A stretch of DNA of 64,000 nt from Shinella yambaruensis (GCF_022899355.1 NZ_JALJCK010000017.1:1-64000); one strand, 5' to 3'. Counted from the stretch's first letter, positions 1 to 10,556 are shown. Made by a program: numbers and translations. Notes: generated by a model from the sequence alone, not told the origin.

Positions 1-65
1 CCGTCGCAAGAAAGCTCATCACGATCCTCAATGCAATGCAGCGCGACAAAACTAACTTCGCTTGA
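1..65 (+). mobile_element. C-terminal tail of an IS110/IS1111-like transposase (truncated by window edge)
   Basis: Reading from base 3, an open frame with no start in the window ends at the TGA at 63-65. Its last residues are ARKLITILNAMQRDKTNFA. The pattern R-K-L-(I/L)-x-I-L-N-A-M-x-R-D is how transposases of the IS110/IS116/IS902 group often finish. The frame cannot be checked further because it leaves the window at base 1, so whether the element is intact is unknown. No inverted repeat was found to the right, which fits this group since many of its members lack them. The family call is from memory of the family and rests on about 20 residues. Confidence 0.45.
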
Positions 66-82
66 ACACAGTTGCCACGTCC

Positions 83-124
83 CCACCCCGCGGGGTGGAT
101 GGTCGGGTCAAGCCCGACCATGAC
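83..124. repeat. RPE-like intergenic palindrome, copy 1
   Basis: Two adjacent palindromes fill the spacer after the transposase tail: CCACCCCGCGGGGTGG (83-98) and a 9-bp stem ATGGTCGGG / CCCGACCAT around TCAAG (99-121), followed by GAC. Related copies lie at 12751, 30609, 37050 and 40109. Such palindromes are common between genes in Rhizobiales and may fold in RNA as stem-loops. Confidence 0.75.
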
Positions 125-168
125 GAAGGAGAGGGTTTTACGGTTTTAGAGTGTTCGGCTCGTTTCAC

Positions 169-2119
<1,951 letters not shown>

Positions 2120-2120
2120 G

Positions 2121-3293
2121 ATGACGAAGCACCGCAAACCGCTCGGAAAATACCGCCGGATTGTGATCAAGATCGGCTCGGCCCTGCTCGTCGATCGCGC
2201 GAGCGGCCTGAAAAAGGCCTGGCTCGACGCCATGTGCAGGGATATCGCGGCGCTGCGCGCCGGCGGCACGGAGGTGCTCGTCGTCTCCTCCGGCGCCATC
2301 GCGCTCGGCCGCTCCGTGCTGAAGGTGCCCTCGGGCGCCCTGAAGCTGGAGGAGAGCCAGGCCGCCGCCGCCGTCGGCCAGATCGCGCTGGCCCGCGCCT
2401 GGTCGGAAAGCCTCTCGACCGACGGCATCGTCGCCGGCCAGATCCTCCTGACGCTCGGCGACACAGAGGAACGGCGTCGCTACCTCAACGCCCGCGCCAC
2501 GATCAACCAGCTCCTGAAACTCGGCGCCGTCCCCATCATCAACGAGAACGACACGGTCGCGACGACGGAAATCCGCTACGGCGACAACGACCGGCTCGCC
2601 GCGCGCGTCGCCACCATGACCGGCGCCGACCTGCTCGTCCTACTCTCCGATATCGACGGGCTCTACACGGCCCCGCCGCATCTCGACCCGGAGGCGCGGT
2701 TCCTCGAAACCATCGCGGCGATCACGCCCGAGATCGAGGCCATGGCCGGCGGCGCGGCCTCGGAACTGTCGCGCGGCGGCATGCGCACCAAGATCGATGC
2801 CGGCAAGATCGCGACGGGCGCGGGCTGCGCCATGATCATCGCCTCCGGCAAGGTCGACCACCCGCTGCGCGCCGTCGAGCAAGGCGCGCGCTCCTCCTGG
2901 TTCGCGCCCTCGGGCTCGCCGGTGACGGCGCGCAAGACCTGGATCGCCGGGCAGCTGCAGCCGGCCGGCCGGCTGGAGATCGACGCCGGCGCGGAAACGG
3001 CGCTGACCTCGGGCAAGAGCCTGCTGCCCGCCGGCGTGCGCGGCGTCTGGGGCACGTTCTCGCGCGGCGACACGGTCTCGATCTACGGCACGAACGGGCG
3101 CGAGATCGCCCGCGGGCTTGCCGGCTACGACGCGGACGAGGCCCGTATGATCATCGGCAAGAAATCGGCGGAGATCGCCACCATTCTCGGTTATGCCGGC
3201 CGCGCCGCCATGGTGCACAGGGATGACCTCGTGGTGACCGGCCTTTCCGCGCCGCTCGCCGCCGAGGCGAAAAAGGACGTCAGCCATGCTTGA
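2121..3293 (+). CDS. proB: Glutamate 5-kinase
   Basis: Catalyses ATP-dependent phosphorylation of glutamate, the first step of proline synthesis. The protein is 390 residues: an amino-acid-kinase domain (about 1-255) opening with [10 protein letters not shown] and containing [10 protein letters not shown] and [17 protein letters not shown], then a C-terminal PUA domain (about 285-365). The ATG at 2121 is preferred over an upstream in-frame GTG at 2088 because the latter would lie inside obg and add 11 non-conserved residues. The gene starts one base after the obg stop and overlaps proA by 8 bases. The PUA domain is usual for the proline-inhibited, long form of the enzyme. Confidence 0.97.
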   Translation: MTKHRKPLGKYRRIVIKIGSALLVDRASGLKKAWLDAMCRDIAALRAGGTEVLVVSSGAIALGRSVLKVPSGALKLEESQAAAAVGQIALARAWSESLSTDGIVAGQILLTLGDTEERRRYLNARATINQLLKLGAVPIINENDTVATTEIRYGDNDRLAARVATMTGADLLVLLSDIDGLYTAPPHLDPEARFLETIAAITPEIEAMAGGAASELSRGGMRTKIDAGKIATGAGCAMIIASGKVDHPLRAVEQGARSSWFAPSGSPVTARKTWIAGQLQPAGRLEIDAGAETALTSGKSLLPAGVRGVWGTFSRGDTVSIYGTNGREIARGLAGYDADEARMIIGKKSAEIATILGYAGRAAMVHRDDLVVTGLSAPLAAEAKKDVSHA

Positions 3294-4563
3294 CCAGGTC
3301 AGGACCGATATCGACAGCCTGATGGCCGAGATCGGCTGCAATGCCCGCGCCGCGGCGCGGCCGCTCGCCATCGCCACCGCCGATGCGAAGAACCGCGCGC
3401 TCGACGCGATGGCCACGGAAATCCTTGCCGGCCGCGATGCCATCCTCGCCGCCAATGCCGTCGACCTTGCCAATGCCCGGGAAAGCGGCGTCGCCGCTTC
3501 CTTCATCGACCGGCTGACGCTGACGGCCGAGCGCATCGAGGGCATCGCGGGCGCGATCCGCGACATTGCCGGCCTGAAGGACCCGGTCGGCGACGTCATC
3601 GCCGAATGGGACCGGCCGAACGGCCTGCATATCGAGCGCGTGCGCACGCCGCTCGGCGTCATCGGCGTCATCTATGAAAGCCGGCCGAACGTGACGGCGG
3701 ATGCCGGGGCGCTGTGCCTCAAGGCCGGCAATGCGGTGATCCTGCGCGGCGGCTCGGACAGCGTGAATTCATCGCAGGCGATCCATTCCTGCCTCGTCGC
3801 CGGCCTCAAGGCCGCCGGCCTGCCGGAACACGCCATCCAGTACGTGCCCGTCACGGACCGTGCCGCCGTCGGCGCCATGCTGTCCGGTCTCGGCGGCACG
3901 ATCGACGTCATCGTGCCGCGCGGGGGAAAAAGCCTCGTCGCGCGCGTGCAGAGCGAGGCGCGCGTGCCGGTCTTCGCCCATCTCGAAGGCCTGTGCCACA
4001 TCTACGTCGACAAATCCGCCGATCTCGACATGGCAAAGACGATCGTCGTCAACGCGAAGATGCGCCGCACGGGCATCTGCGGCGCGGCGGAGACGCTGCT
4101 GATCGACCGCGCCGCGGCCGACACGCATCTCGCGCCGCTTCTTGAAGGCCTGCGCGCCGCCGGCTGCGAGGTGCGTGCGACGGGCGAGATCCGCGCCCGC
4201 ATCGAAAACCTTGTCGCCGCGACGGAGGCGGACTGGTCGACCGAATATCTCGACGCCATCATCTCCGTCACGCTCGTCGACGGCATCTCCGGCGCGATCG
4301 AGCATATCAACCGCTGGTCCTCCGCCCATACGGAAGCCGTGGTCGCCGAGGATCCCGCGGTCGTCGAGCGCTTCTTCACGGAGATCGATTCGGCGATCCT
4401 GCTGCACAACGCCTCCACCCAGTTCGCCGATGGCGGCGAGTTCGGCATGGGCGGCGAGATCGGCATCGCGACGGGCAAGATGCATGCGCGCGGCCCCGTC
4501 GGCGTCGAGCAGCTCACCTCCTTCAAATACCGCGTGCGCGGCACCGGACAGGTGCGGCCCTAA
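3286..4563 (+). CDS. proA: Gamma-glutamyl phosphate reductase
   Basis: NADPH-dependent reduction of glutamyl phosphate to glutamate semialdehyde, the second step of proline synthesis, in which the unstable product of ProB is used. The protein is 425 residues, the usual length, with an aldehyde-dehydrogenase fold. The catalytic cysteine is Cys265 in [19 protein letters not shown] and the C-terminal [19 protein letters not shown] segment are family hallmarks. The ATG at 3286 lies within the last codons of proB (8-base overlap), which suggests coupled translation and a ProB-ProA complex made in step. Confidence 0.97.
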   Translation: MLDQVRTDIDSLMAEIGCNARAAARPLAIATADAKNRALDAMATEILAGRDAILAANAVDLANARESGVAASFIDRLTLTAERIEGIAGAIRDIAGLKDPVGDVIAEWDRPNGLHIERVRTPLGVIGVIYESRPNVTADAGALCLKAGNAVILRGGSDSVNSSQAIHSCLVAGLKAAGLPEHAIQYVPVTDRAAVGAMLSGLGGTIDVIVPRGGKSLVARVQSEARVPVFAHLEGLCHIYVDKSADLDMAKTIVVNAKMRRTGICGAAETLLIDRAAADTHLAPLLEGLRAAGCEVRATGEIRARIENLVAATEADWSTEYLDAIISVTLVDGISGAIEHINRWSSAHTEAVVAEDPAVVERFFTEIDSAILLHNASTQFADGGEFGMGGEIGIATGKMHARGPVGVEQLTSFKYRVRGTGQVRP

Positions 4564-4564
4564 G

Positions 4565-5209
4565 GTGACGTCGGACGCGGTTGCAGAGCGCTACCTGAGA
4601 ATGCCGCATGCGGAAAAGGGCATGGCGATCGGCCTGTTCGGCGGCTCGTTCAACCCGCCGCACGAGGGCCATGCGCTGGTCGCGGAAATCGCCCTGCGCC
4701 GCCTCGGCCTCGACCAGCTCTGGTGGATGGTGACGCCCGGCAACCCCTTGAAGAACCACCGCGAACTCGCTCCGCTCAGCGAGCGCATCCGGCTCAGCGA
4801 GGACATCGCCCCCGGCCCGCGCGTCAAGGTGACGGCCTTCGAGAAGCGGCTCGGCCAGAGCTATACGGCAAGGACACTCCAGCGCGTGCAGGCGCTCAAC
4901 CGCGGCGTCCACTTCGTCTGGATCATGGGCGCCGACAATCTCGGCACCTTCCACCGCTGGCAGAACTGGCAGAAGATCGCCTGCACCTTCCCCATCGCCG
5001 TCATCGACCGGCCGGGCTCGACGCTCGCCTACCTCTCCTCGCGCATGGCCAAGACCTTCGACTATGCGCGCATCGACGAGGAGGATGCGATGTCGCTTGC
5101 CCGCCGCCGGGCGCCGGCCTGGACCTTCATCCACGGCCCCCGCTCGCCGCTCAGCTCCACGGCGCTGCGCAGCCAGGCGGCGCTAGAGAAAACCATCCCT
5201 CAGAAGTGA
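4565..5209 (+). CDS. nadD: Nicotinate-nucleotide adenylyltransferase
   Basis: Adenylates nicotinate mononucleotide to deamido-NAD in NAD synthesis. The nucleotidyltransferase signature GGSFNPPHEGH (with the T/HxGH-type catalytic His) is near the N-terminus, and the SSTALR segment near the C-terminus is the second nucleotide-binding motif. WWMVTPGNPLK is typical of NadD. The start is uncertain. The GTG at 4565, just after the proA stop, keeps a YLRMPH segment that I recall in rhizobial NadD proteins and has AGGTG about 10 bases upstream. The ATG at 4601 would give a protein 12 residues shorter. The gene closes the obg-proBA-nadD run. Confidence 0.93.
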   Translation: MTSDAVAERYLRMPHAEKGMAIGLFGGSFNPPHEGHALVAEIALRRLGLDQLWWMVTPGNPLKNHRELAPLSERIRLSEDIAPGPRVKVTAFEKRLGQSYTARTLQRVQALNRGVHFVWIMGADNLGTFHRWQNWQKIACTFPIAVIDRPGSTLAYLSSRMAKTFDYARIDEEDAMSLARRRAPAWTFIHGPRSPLSSTALRSQAALEKTIPQK

Positions 5210-5279
5210 CGTCTTGAAAGTGGTAACCTTTGATGCCTACATTTGGTAGGTGCCGGCCCGACACGCCGGCACAAGACGT
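5209..5279 (+). ncRNA. Candidate four-helix, cloverleaf-like RNA element between nadD and rsfS
   Basis: An outer stem ACGTCTTG (5209-5216) / CAAGACGT (5272-5279) encloses three hairpins: AAAG/CTTT (5217-5220/5228-5231), CCTAC/GTAGG (5236-5240/5246-5250) and TGCCGGC/GCCGGCA (5251-5257/5265-5271). There are no unpaired bases between the third and fourth helices or between the fourth helix and the outer stem. The element lies just after nadD and 30 bases before rsfS, so it could be a 5' leader, a processed small RNA or a terminator/processing site. It lacks a tRNA T-loop, anticodon loop and CCA. Only the base pairing is seen; function is inference. Confidence 0.4.
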
Positions 5280-5309
5280 GCTTGTCCTGTTACACAGAAA
5301 GGAACGAAC

Positions 5310-5723
5310 CTGACAACAGTGCACGCGAAGGGAAACGTCATCGGCGTTTTCTCCAAGAGCGCGGGAAGGGGCGACGATGCCGCCGACCGTGCCCTTCAAC
5401 TGGTCCTCGCAAGCCTCGAGGACTCGAAGGCAGAAGATATCGTCACCATCAACATTGCCGGCAAATCGGCGCTGGGCGACTACATGGTGGTCGTGTCCGG
5501 ACGCTCGAACCGTCATGTCATGGCGATTGCCGACCATCTCATCTCCGATCTCAAGGACGAAGGCCTGGGCAATGCCCGCGTCGAGGGCCTGGAGGCGGGT
5601 GACTGGGTGCTGATCGACACGGGCGATATCATCGTTCACGTGTTCCGGCCGGAAGTCCGGGAGTTCTACAACATCGAACGGATGTGGGCAGCTCCCGAGA
5701 TCGAGGACGGCACCGTCCATTGA
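5310..5723 (+). CDS. rsfS: Ribosome silencing factor RsfS
   Basis: RsfS binds ribosomal protein uL14 on the 50S subunit and blocks subunit joining when nutrients are short. The DUF143/RsfS core is present: KAEDIVTINIAGKSALGDYMVVVSG, RHVMAIADHL, and DWVLIDTGDIIVHVF...REFYNIERMW. No ATG precedes the conserved core. The best ribosome-binding site, AAGGA at 5299-5303, is 6-7 bases before a CTG at 5310 (protein of 137 residues starting L-T-T-V-H-A-K-G). The next choice is the GTG at 5319, which is too far from that site. The neighbouring rlmH also acts on the 50S subunit; the rsfS-rlmH pair is common in bacteria. Confidence 0.93.
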   Translation: MTTVHAKGNVIGVFSKSAGRGDDAADRALQLVLASLEDSKAEDIVTINIAGKSALGDYMVVVSGRSNRHVMAIADHLISDLKDEGLGNARVEGLEAGDWVLIDTGDIIVHVFRPEVREFYNIERMWAAPEIEDGTVH

Positions 5724-5802
5724 AATGACGCCGGGCGCCTGTCCGGCGAGGAAAAACGGTGGCGCGGCTTAGGCGTCACCCGAACGGACAGGGCTTGCGG
5801 CG

Positions 5803-6285
5803 ATGCGGGTTGGACTTTTTGCGGTTGGACGGCTGAAGGCCGGCCCTGAGAAGGATCTTGCGGCCCGCTACATGGAGCGTTTCGCCAAGGCCGGCCCCGC
5901 GATCGGCCTCGAGCTCGGCAAGCTTGCCGAGGTCGGCGAAAGCCGCGCCGGCAATGCCGAGACGCGCAAGCGCGAGGAAGCGGCCATGCTGCAGAAGGCG
6001 CTGCCCGACGGCGCCGTGCTGATCCTGCTCGACGAGCGCGGCAAGGCGCTCGACTCCCCCGCCTTTGCCGATCTCATCGGCGGGTTTCGCGATGCCGGCA
6101 AGCGCGAGCTGATGATCGCCGTCGGCGGCGCCGACGGGCTCGATCCCGCCCTCTACGCGCGCGCCGACGCCACGCTCTGCCTCGGCAAGATGACCTGGCC
6201 GCACCAGCTCGTGCGCATCCTCATCGCCGAACAGCTCTATCGCGCCGTCACCATCCTCTCCGGCCATCCCTATCACCGCAGCTGA
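5803..6285 (+). CDS. rlmH: 23S rRNA (pseudouridine(1915)-N3)-methyltransferase
   Basis: RlmH methylates pseudouridine 1915 in helix 69 of 23S rRNA with S-adenosylmethionine, acting on assembled 70S ribosomes. The protein is 160 residues, the usual size for this single-domain SPOUT (alpha/beta-knot) enzyme. Family marks are LLDERGKALDSPAFA, the SAM-binding VGGADG loop and the C-terminal MTWPHQLVRILIAEQLYRA segment ending in HPYHR. The ATG at 5803 is 79 bases after rsfS. Likely in one transcript with rsfS. Confidence 0.97.
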   Translation: MRVGLFAVGRLKAGPEKDLAARYMERFAKAGPAIGLELGKLAEVGESRAGNAETRKREEAAMLQKALPDGAVLILLDERGKALDSPAFADLIGGFRDAGKRELMIAVGGADGLDPALYARADATLCLGKMTWPHQLVRILIAEQLYRAVTILSGHPYHRS

Positions 6286-6424
6286 CGCAAGCGTCACCGC
6301 CGCGCAAGGCTGAAGGCGCAGGATGGGCGCAGCCGTATTTTCGGCGCGGTTTGTTGACCAAGTGACATTCTTGGCGAAAGCGCCAAATCAGCATAGAGCG
6401 GGAAGAACGGACGTTCGGAAAGCG

Positions 6425-7855
6425 ATGAGGAAAGCCCATACAGCCAATCGGGGGGAAGGCGTCGGCCGCCTGCTGCGGTCGGCTTGGCTTTGTGCTGCCC
6501 TGGTGCTGGCTTTTCTGCCCCACCCCATCGCCGCCGAGCCGAACGAGACTGGCGTCGCGCAGGAAAAGACGGGATCGCTGCCCAAGGCCGAGCCCGATCC
6601 GGCCGCCGCCCTGACGCTGCGCCGCGACAGCACGCGCCGCGAGCTGGAAACATTGTCCCGGTCGCTCACGGTTTCCGAAGAGAAGACGAAAGAGCTCGAA
6701 GCCGAGATCGCCAAGCTGGAGAAGACCCGCCAGACCCTGCGCGAGGAAATCGTCAAGTCGGCCGCCATGCGCAAGAGCATGGAGGAAAAGATCCTCGCCG
6801 GCGAAAAGCGGCTGGAGGGCATGCGCGAGCGGGAGGCGGGCGTTCGCGCCTCGCTGCACGAGCGCCGCGGCCTCCTGGCGGAGGTTCTCGCCGCGCTCCA
6901 GCGCATGGGGCGAAATCCGCCGCCTGCCCTGCTCGTCAACCCCGAGGATGCCCTGTCTTCGGTCAGGAGCGCCATTCTCCTCGGCGCGGTCGTCCCGGGC
7001 ATCCGCAAGGAGACGGAAGAGCTCGTCGACGACCTGACGGCGTTGATGGACATCAAGAGCGATATCGACCGCGAGCGCACGGAACTGACCGATGCCATGC
7101 AGCTGCGCATCGAAGAGGAGAAGCGCTCCGAACTGCTTGTCGCCCAGAACGAGGCGCTGGCGCAGACCAACAGCCGCACGCTGGCCGCCGAACGCCGCCG
7201 CGCCGAGGAGCTCGCCGCCCGCGCGACCAGCCTCGAGGGCCTGATCGGCAGCCTGGAGCGCGACATCGGCTCGGTGCGCGACGCCGCCGCGCTCGCCCGC
7301 GCCAAGGAGGAGGAACGCCGGAACCAGAGCGCGGCCGAACGGGAGAAGGCGAGGGCGCTCGCCCGCGACGGCGTGCCCGACAAAAACCGCATTGCTCCGG
7401 CATATGAATTCTCCGAACTGCAGGCAAAACTGGACTTTCCCGTGGCCGGCGACGTTCTGCGCCAATTCGGCGAAGCGGACGGCACCGGCCATGATTCGCA
7501 GGGGCTGACGCTGGCGGCCAATCCGGGCGCGCTCGTCACGGCCCCCGCCGATGGATGGATCGTCTTTGCCGGCACGTTCCGCAGTTATGGGCGCATGATC
7601 ATCCTGAACGCCGGGGAGGGCTACCATCTGGTGCTCGCCGGCATGGATCGGGTGAGCGTGCGGGAGGGTCAATTCGTCGTGGCGGGAGAACCGCTCGCCG
7701 TGATGGGTGAAAAAAGGGTGGCGAGTGTCAACGCTTTGACGCTGGAAACGGACAAGCCGACACTTTACATTGAATTCCGAAAGAACGGAAAACCGGTTGA
7801 TTCCCGGCCGTGGTGGTCCGCAAAAAATTCTGGAAAGGCACGCAATGATACGTAG
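6425..7855 (+). CDS. EnvC-like murein hydrolase activator (degenerate LytM/M23 domain)
   Basis: A 476-residue exported protein. A signal peptide (LLRSAWLCAALVLAFLPHPIAA) is followed by long charged coiled coils (about residues 55-330) and a C-terminal LytM/M23-like domain (about 345-455). The metal-binding residues of active M23 peptidases are not intact: the usual H-x(3)-D and H-x-H positions appear as GHDSQGL and YHLVLAG. This fits EnvC-type activators, which switch on amidases at the septum rather than cutting peptidoglycan themselves. The ATG at 6425 is chosen because it gives a proper signal peptide; an in-frame start at 6323 would place 34 non-hydrophobic residues in front. It overlaps ctpA by 11 bases. 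Confidence 0.9.
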   Translation: MRKAHTANRGEGVGRLLRSAWLCAALVLAFLPHPIAAEPNETGVAQEKTGSLPKAEPDPAAALTLRRDSTRRELETLSRSLTVSEEKTKELEAEIAKLEKTRQTLREEIVKSAAMRKSMEEKILAGEKRLEGMREREAGVRASLHERRGLLAEVLAALQRMGRNPPPALLVNPEDALSSVRSAILLGAVVPGIRKETEELVDDLTALMDIKSDIDRERTELTDAMQLRIEEEKRSELLVAQNEALAQTNSRTLAAERRRAEELAARATSLEGLIGSLERDIGSVRDAAALARAKEEERRNQSAAEREKARALARDGVPDKNRIAPAYEFSELQAKLDFPVAGDVLRQFGEADGTGHDSQGLTLAANPGALVTAPADGWIVFAGTFRSYGRMIILNAGEGYHLVLAGMDRVSVREGQFVVAGEPLAVMGEKRVASVNALTLETDKPTLYIEFRKNGKPVDSRPWWSAKNSGKARNDT

Positions 7856-9167
7856 GGCTTCTCTTGTTCTCGTCGGTGCACTCATGGGTGCCACGGCGAT
7901 GAGCGTCATCAACACGGCCACGCTGCCGGCCGAAGCCGCCGGCTCGTCGACCTATCGCGAGCTTTCCATCTTCGGCGACGTCTTCGAGCGCGTGCGCGCG
8001 CAATACGTGACGCCGCCCAAGGAAGACCAGCTCATCGAGAATGCCATCAACGGCATGCTCACCTCGCTCGACCCGCATTCCTCCTACATGAATGCCAAGG
8101 ACGCCGAGGACATGCGCACCCAGACGCGCGGCGAATTCGGTGGCCTCGGCATCGAGGTCACGATGGAGGACGAGCTCGTCAAGGTCATCACGCCGATCGA
8201 CGACACGCCGGCCGCCCGCGCGGGCGTTCTTGCCGGCGACTTCATTTCCAAGATCGACGGCCAGGACGTGCGCGGCCTGAAGCTTGAGGAAGCGGTCGAG
8301 AAGATGCGCGGCGCGGTCAACACGCCGATCAAGCTGACGCTGATCCGCAAGGGCGCCGAAAAGCCGATCGAGCTGACCATCATGCGCGACATCATCGCCG
8401 TGAAGGCCGTCAAGTCCCGTGTCGAGAACGATGTCGGCTATCTGCGCGTCATCTCCTTCACGGAGAAGACCTATGACGACCTGGAAGCCGCGATCACCAA
8501 GATCAAGGAAGAGGTTCCGGCCGACAAGCTGAAGGGCTACGTGCTCGACCTCCGCCTCAACCCGGGCGGCCTGCTCGACCAGGCGATCAACGTCTCCGAC
8601 GCCTTCCTGGAGCGCGGCGAGGTCGTTTCGACCCGCGGCCGCAACGAGGACGAGACCCGCCGCTTCAACGCGACGCCGGGCGACATCACCGACGGCAAGC
8701 CGGTCATCGTCATGGTCAATGGCGGCTCGGCATCGGCATCGGAAATCGTCGCCGGCGCGCTGCAGGACCTGCGCCGCGCCACCGTGCTCGGCACGCGCTC
8801 CTTCGGCAAGGGCTCCGTCCAGACCATCATCCCGATGGGCGATGCCGGCGCGTTGCGCCTGACGACGGCGCTCTATTACACGCCATCTGGCAAGTCGATC
8901 CAGGGCACCGGCATCACGCCGGACATCACGGTCGAGCAGCCGCTGCCGCCCGAATTGCAGGGCAAGCTGGAATCCGCCGGCGAATCGAACCTACGCGGTC
9001 ACATCCAGGGCCAGAGCGAGACGGAGGCCGGCTCCGGCTCCTCCGCCTATGTGCCGCCGGAAGCCAAGGACGACCTCCAGCTTCAATATGCGCTGGAACT
9101 GCTGCGCGGCCAGAAGACCGACAAGGCCTTCCCGGCCAATCCGGAAAAGGCCGAGCTGAACAAGTAA
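7845..9167 (+). CDS. ctpA: C-terminal processing peptidase, S41 family
   Basis: A 440-residue periplasmic serine protease. It has an N-terminal signal segment (SLVLVGALMGATAMSVI), a PDZ domain (about 85-165, containing GGLGIEVTMED and the substrate-groove region) and an S41 catalytic core. The catalytic serine is in NGGSASASEIVAGAL and the catalytic lysine in SFGKGSVQT. Such proteases trim or degrade periplasmic proteins, and in several proteobacteria they control peptidoglycan hydrolases. Its ATG lies 11 bases inside the envC-like gene, so the two are translationally coupled. The arrangement suggests joint work on septal wall remodelling, which is inference. Confidence 0.96.
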   Translation: MIRRASLVLVGALMGATAMSVINTATLPAEAAGSSTYRELSIFGDVFERVRAQYVTPPKEDQLIENAINGMLTSLDPHSSYMNAKDAEDMRTQTRGEFGGLGIEVTMEDELVKVITPIDDTPAARAGVLAGDFISKIDGQDVRGLKLEEAVEKMRGAVNTPIKLTLIRKGAEKPIELTIMRDIIAVKAVKSRVENDVGYLRVISFTEKTYDDLEAAITKIKEEVPADKLKGYVLDLRLNPGGLLDQAINVSDAFLERGEVVSTRGRNEDETRRFNATPGDITDGKPVIVMVNGGSASASEIVAGALQDLRRATVLGTRSFGKGSVQTIIPMGDAGALRLTTALYYTPSGKSIQGTGITPDITVEQPLPPELQGKLESAGESNLRGHIQGQSETEAGSGSSAYVPPEAKDDLQLQYALELLRGQKTDKAFPANPEKAELNK

Positions 9168-9177
9168 CCCGCCTCCT

Positions 9178-9209
9178 CCGGGCCCGTGACCGCACGGGCC
9201 CGGATTTCT
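9178..9209 (+). terminator. Rho-independent-type hairpin after ctpA
   Basis: A perfect 11-bp stem CCGGGCCCGTG (9178-9188) / CACGGGCCCGG (9193-9203) with loop ACCG, followed by ATTTCTT. It sits 10 bases after the ctpA stop. Confidence 0.75.
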
Positions 9210-9222
9210 TCATGCACCAGAC

Positions 9223-9334
9223 GCATGTCGTGATCGCAAAACAGCCACTGCTTTTGCGCGACATGCCCTAGAGTCTTGTTTTTACCGCATTCTCCGACGC
9301 CGAAGCGCTGCCGCTTCGGCTGGAAATGCTCTAG
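9223..9334. repeat. RIME-like mosaic palindromic element, copy A
   Basis: The first palindrome runs from GCATGTCG (9223) to CGACATGC (ending 9266), with inner arms around CAGCCACTG. The second part, starting CTAGAG at 9268, holds a stem GCCGAAGC / GCTTCGGC inside a GCATT / AATGC pair and ends TCTAG at 9334. The first palindrome recurs inverted at 15528 and direct at 36705. It resembles the rhizobial intergenic mosaic elements built of two palindromes. The repeat ends 20 bases before the next gene. Confidence 0.65.
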
Positions 9335-9353
9335 CGGCCGACGCGGACTGACC

Positions 9354-10556
9354 TTGGGCACAGACATTCACGCACCTCTCGGCCAGGACCGCAAGGCAAG
9401 GCCCCGACCGGCGGGGCCGCCGCGATTCTCCGCCGGCACGATCCTGTTCACGCTTGCCGCCATCGGCCTCATCGGCTTTTCCGGCTGGACCGCAACCGCC
9501 CCGAGCGGCCTCGGCACCACGCCTTACACCCCGCCGGCAGAAGAAACCGCCGCGCAGGCGACCGCCGGAACCGGAGCCGACCAGAAGGCCGTTGCGGCGA
9601 GGGACGGCGTGCGCCGGGCGAACGGCCTTTCCGGCGCCCGCGTCCAGGAAACGCTGACCGACGACGGCAATGTCGTGCGCACCTATACGCCCGGCACGCG
9701 CACCGGCACCGGCCCGCTCATCATCGAGACGAACCGTATCGGCCAGGACGCGCGCTCCGCCGCCTTCCCGAACGAGGACCTGCTGGAGGAAACCTCCGAC
9801 GGCAAGATCCCGATCATCGGCCTCGACGGCACGCGCCCGATGGATCAATATGCAAGGCCGTGGTCCGGCGCGCGCGGCACGCGCATCGCCATCGTGGTCG
9901 GCGGGCTCGGTCTCAGCCAGACGGGCACGCAGCGCGCCATCCGCGAACTGCCGGGCGAGGTGACGCTCGCCTTCGCCGCAAGCGGCAACAGCCTGCAGCG
10001 CTGGATGCAGGAGGCCCGCCGCGGCGGCCACGAGATCCTGCTGCAGATGCCGCTCGAGCCCTTCGACTACCCGCAGAACGACCCCGGGCCCTATACGCTG
10101 CGCACCGATCTCGGCGAGGCCGGCAATCTTGCGGAACTGCACCGCGCCATGGCGCAGATCACCAACTATACCGGCATCGTGAATTTCATGGGCGGCCGCT
10201 TCCTGTCCGATGCCGACGCGCTGGAGCCGGTCATCCGCGACATTTCGAGCCGTGGCCTCCTCTTCCTCGACGACGGCAGCTCGGCACAGTCGCTGTCCGG
10301 CACCCTTGCCGGCGCCGTCGAGGCGCCGCACGCCTTTGCCGACCTCCAGCTCGACGGCGACCTGTCGCGCGAGGCGATCCTGAAGAAGCTCGACGAGCTG
10401 GAGCGCATCGCCCGGCGCAACGGCACGGCGATCGGCATGGCATCGGCCTTCGATGAAAGTGTGGACGCGATCCGCGAATGGTGCGAGGAAGCAGGCGGCC
10501 GCGGCATCGAGATCGTCGGCGTCGCGTCGCTCGCAGCGGTTCCCGCCAAACAATAG
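9354..10556 (+). CDS. Divergent polysaccharide deacetylase family protein (YibQ-like)
   Basis: A 400-residue envelope protein with one N-terminal membrane anchor (FSAGTILFTLAAIGLIGFSGW, about residues 24-45), a low-complexity linker, and a divergent polysaccharide deacetylase domain from about residue 165: RIAIVVGGLGLS, LPGEVTLAFA, GHEILLQMPLEPFDYP, and NFMGGRFLSD. The domain is related to NodB-type deacetylases but its activity has not been shown for most members. The start is a TTG at 9354, giving MGTDIHAPLGQ. Upstream in-frame starts fall inside the repeat and are rejected. In rhizobia this gene usually follows the envC-like gene and ctpA, which again points to cell-wall work. Confidence 0.88.
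   Translation: MGTDIHAPLGQDRKARPRPAGPPRFSAGTILFTLAAIGLIGFSGWTATAPSGLGTTPYTPPAEETAAQATAGTGADQKAVAARDGVRRANGLSGARVQETLTDDGNVVRTYTPGTRTGTGPLIIETNRIGQDARSAAFPNEDLLEETSDGKIPIIGLDGTRPMDQYARPWSGARGTRIAIVVGGLGLSQTGTQRAIRELPGEVTLAFAASGNSLQRWMQEARRGGHEILLQMPLEPFDYPQNDPGPYTLRTDLGEAGNLAELHRAMAQITNYTGIVNFMGGRFLSDADALEPVIRDISSRGLLFLDDGSSAQSLSGTLAGAVEAPHAFADLQLDGDLSREAILKKLDELERIARRNGTAIGMASAFDESVDAIREWCEEAGGRGIEIVGVASLAAVPAKQ

Noticed and set aside
5209-5279. tRNA gene
   Set aside because: The outline is cloverleaf-like, but there is no GTTCRANNC T-loop, the anticodon-like loop is 5 bases, the fourth stem is 7 bp and no CCA or discriminator fits. Kept only as an unnamed structured element.
9276-9353. N-terminal extension of the deacetylase from a TTG at 9276
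   Set aside because: The added residues are encoded by the palindromic repeat and place Arg/Cys-rich sequence before the membrane anchor.
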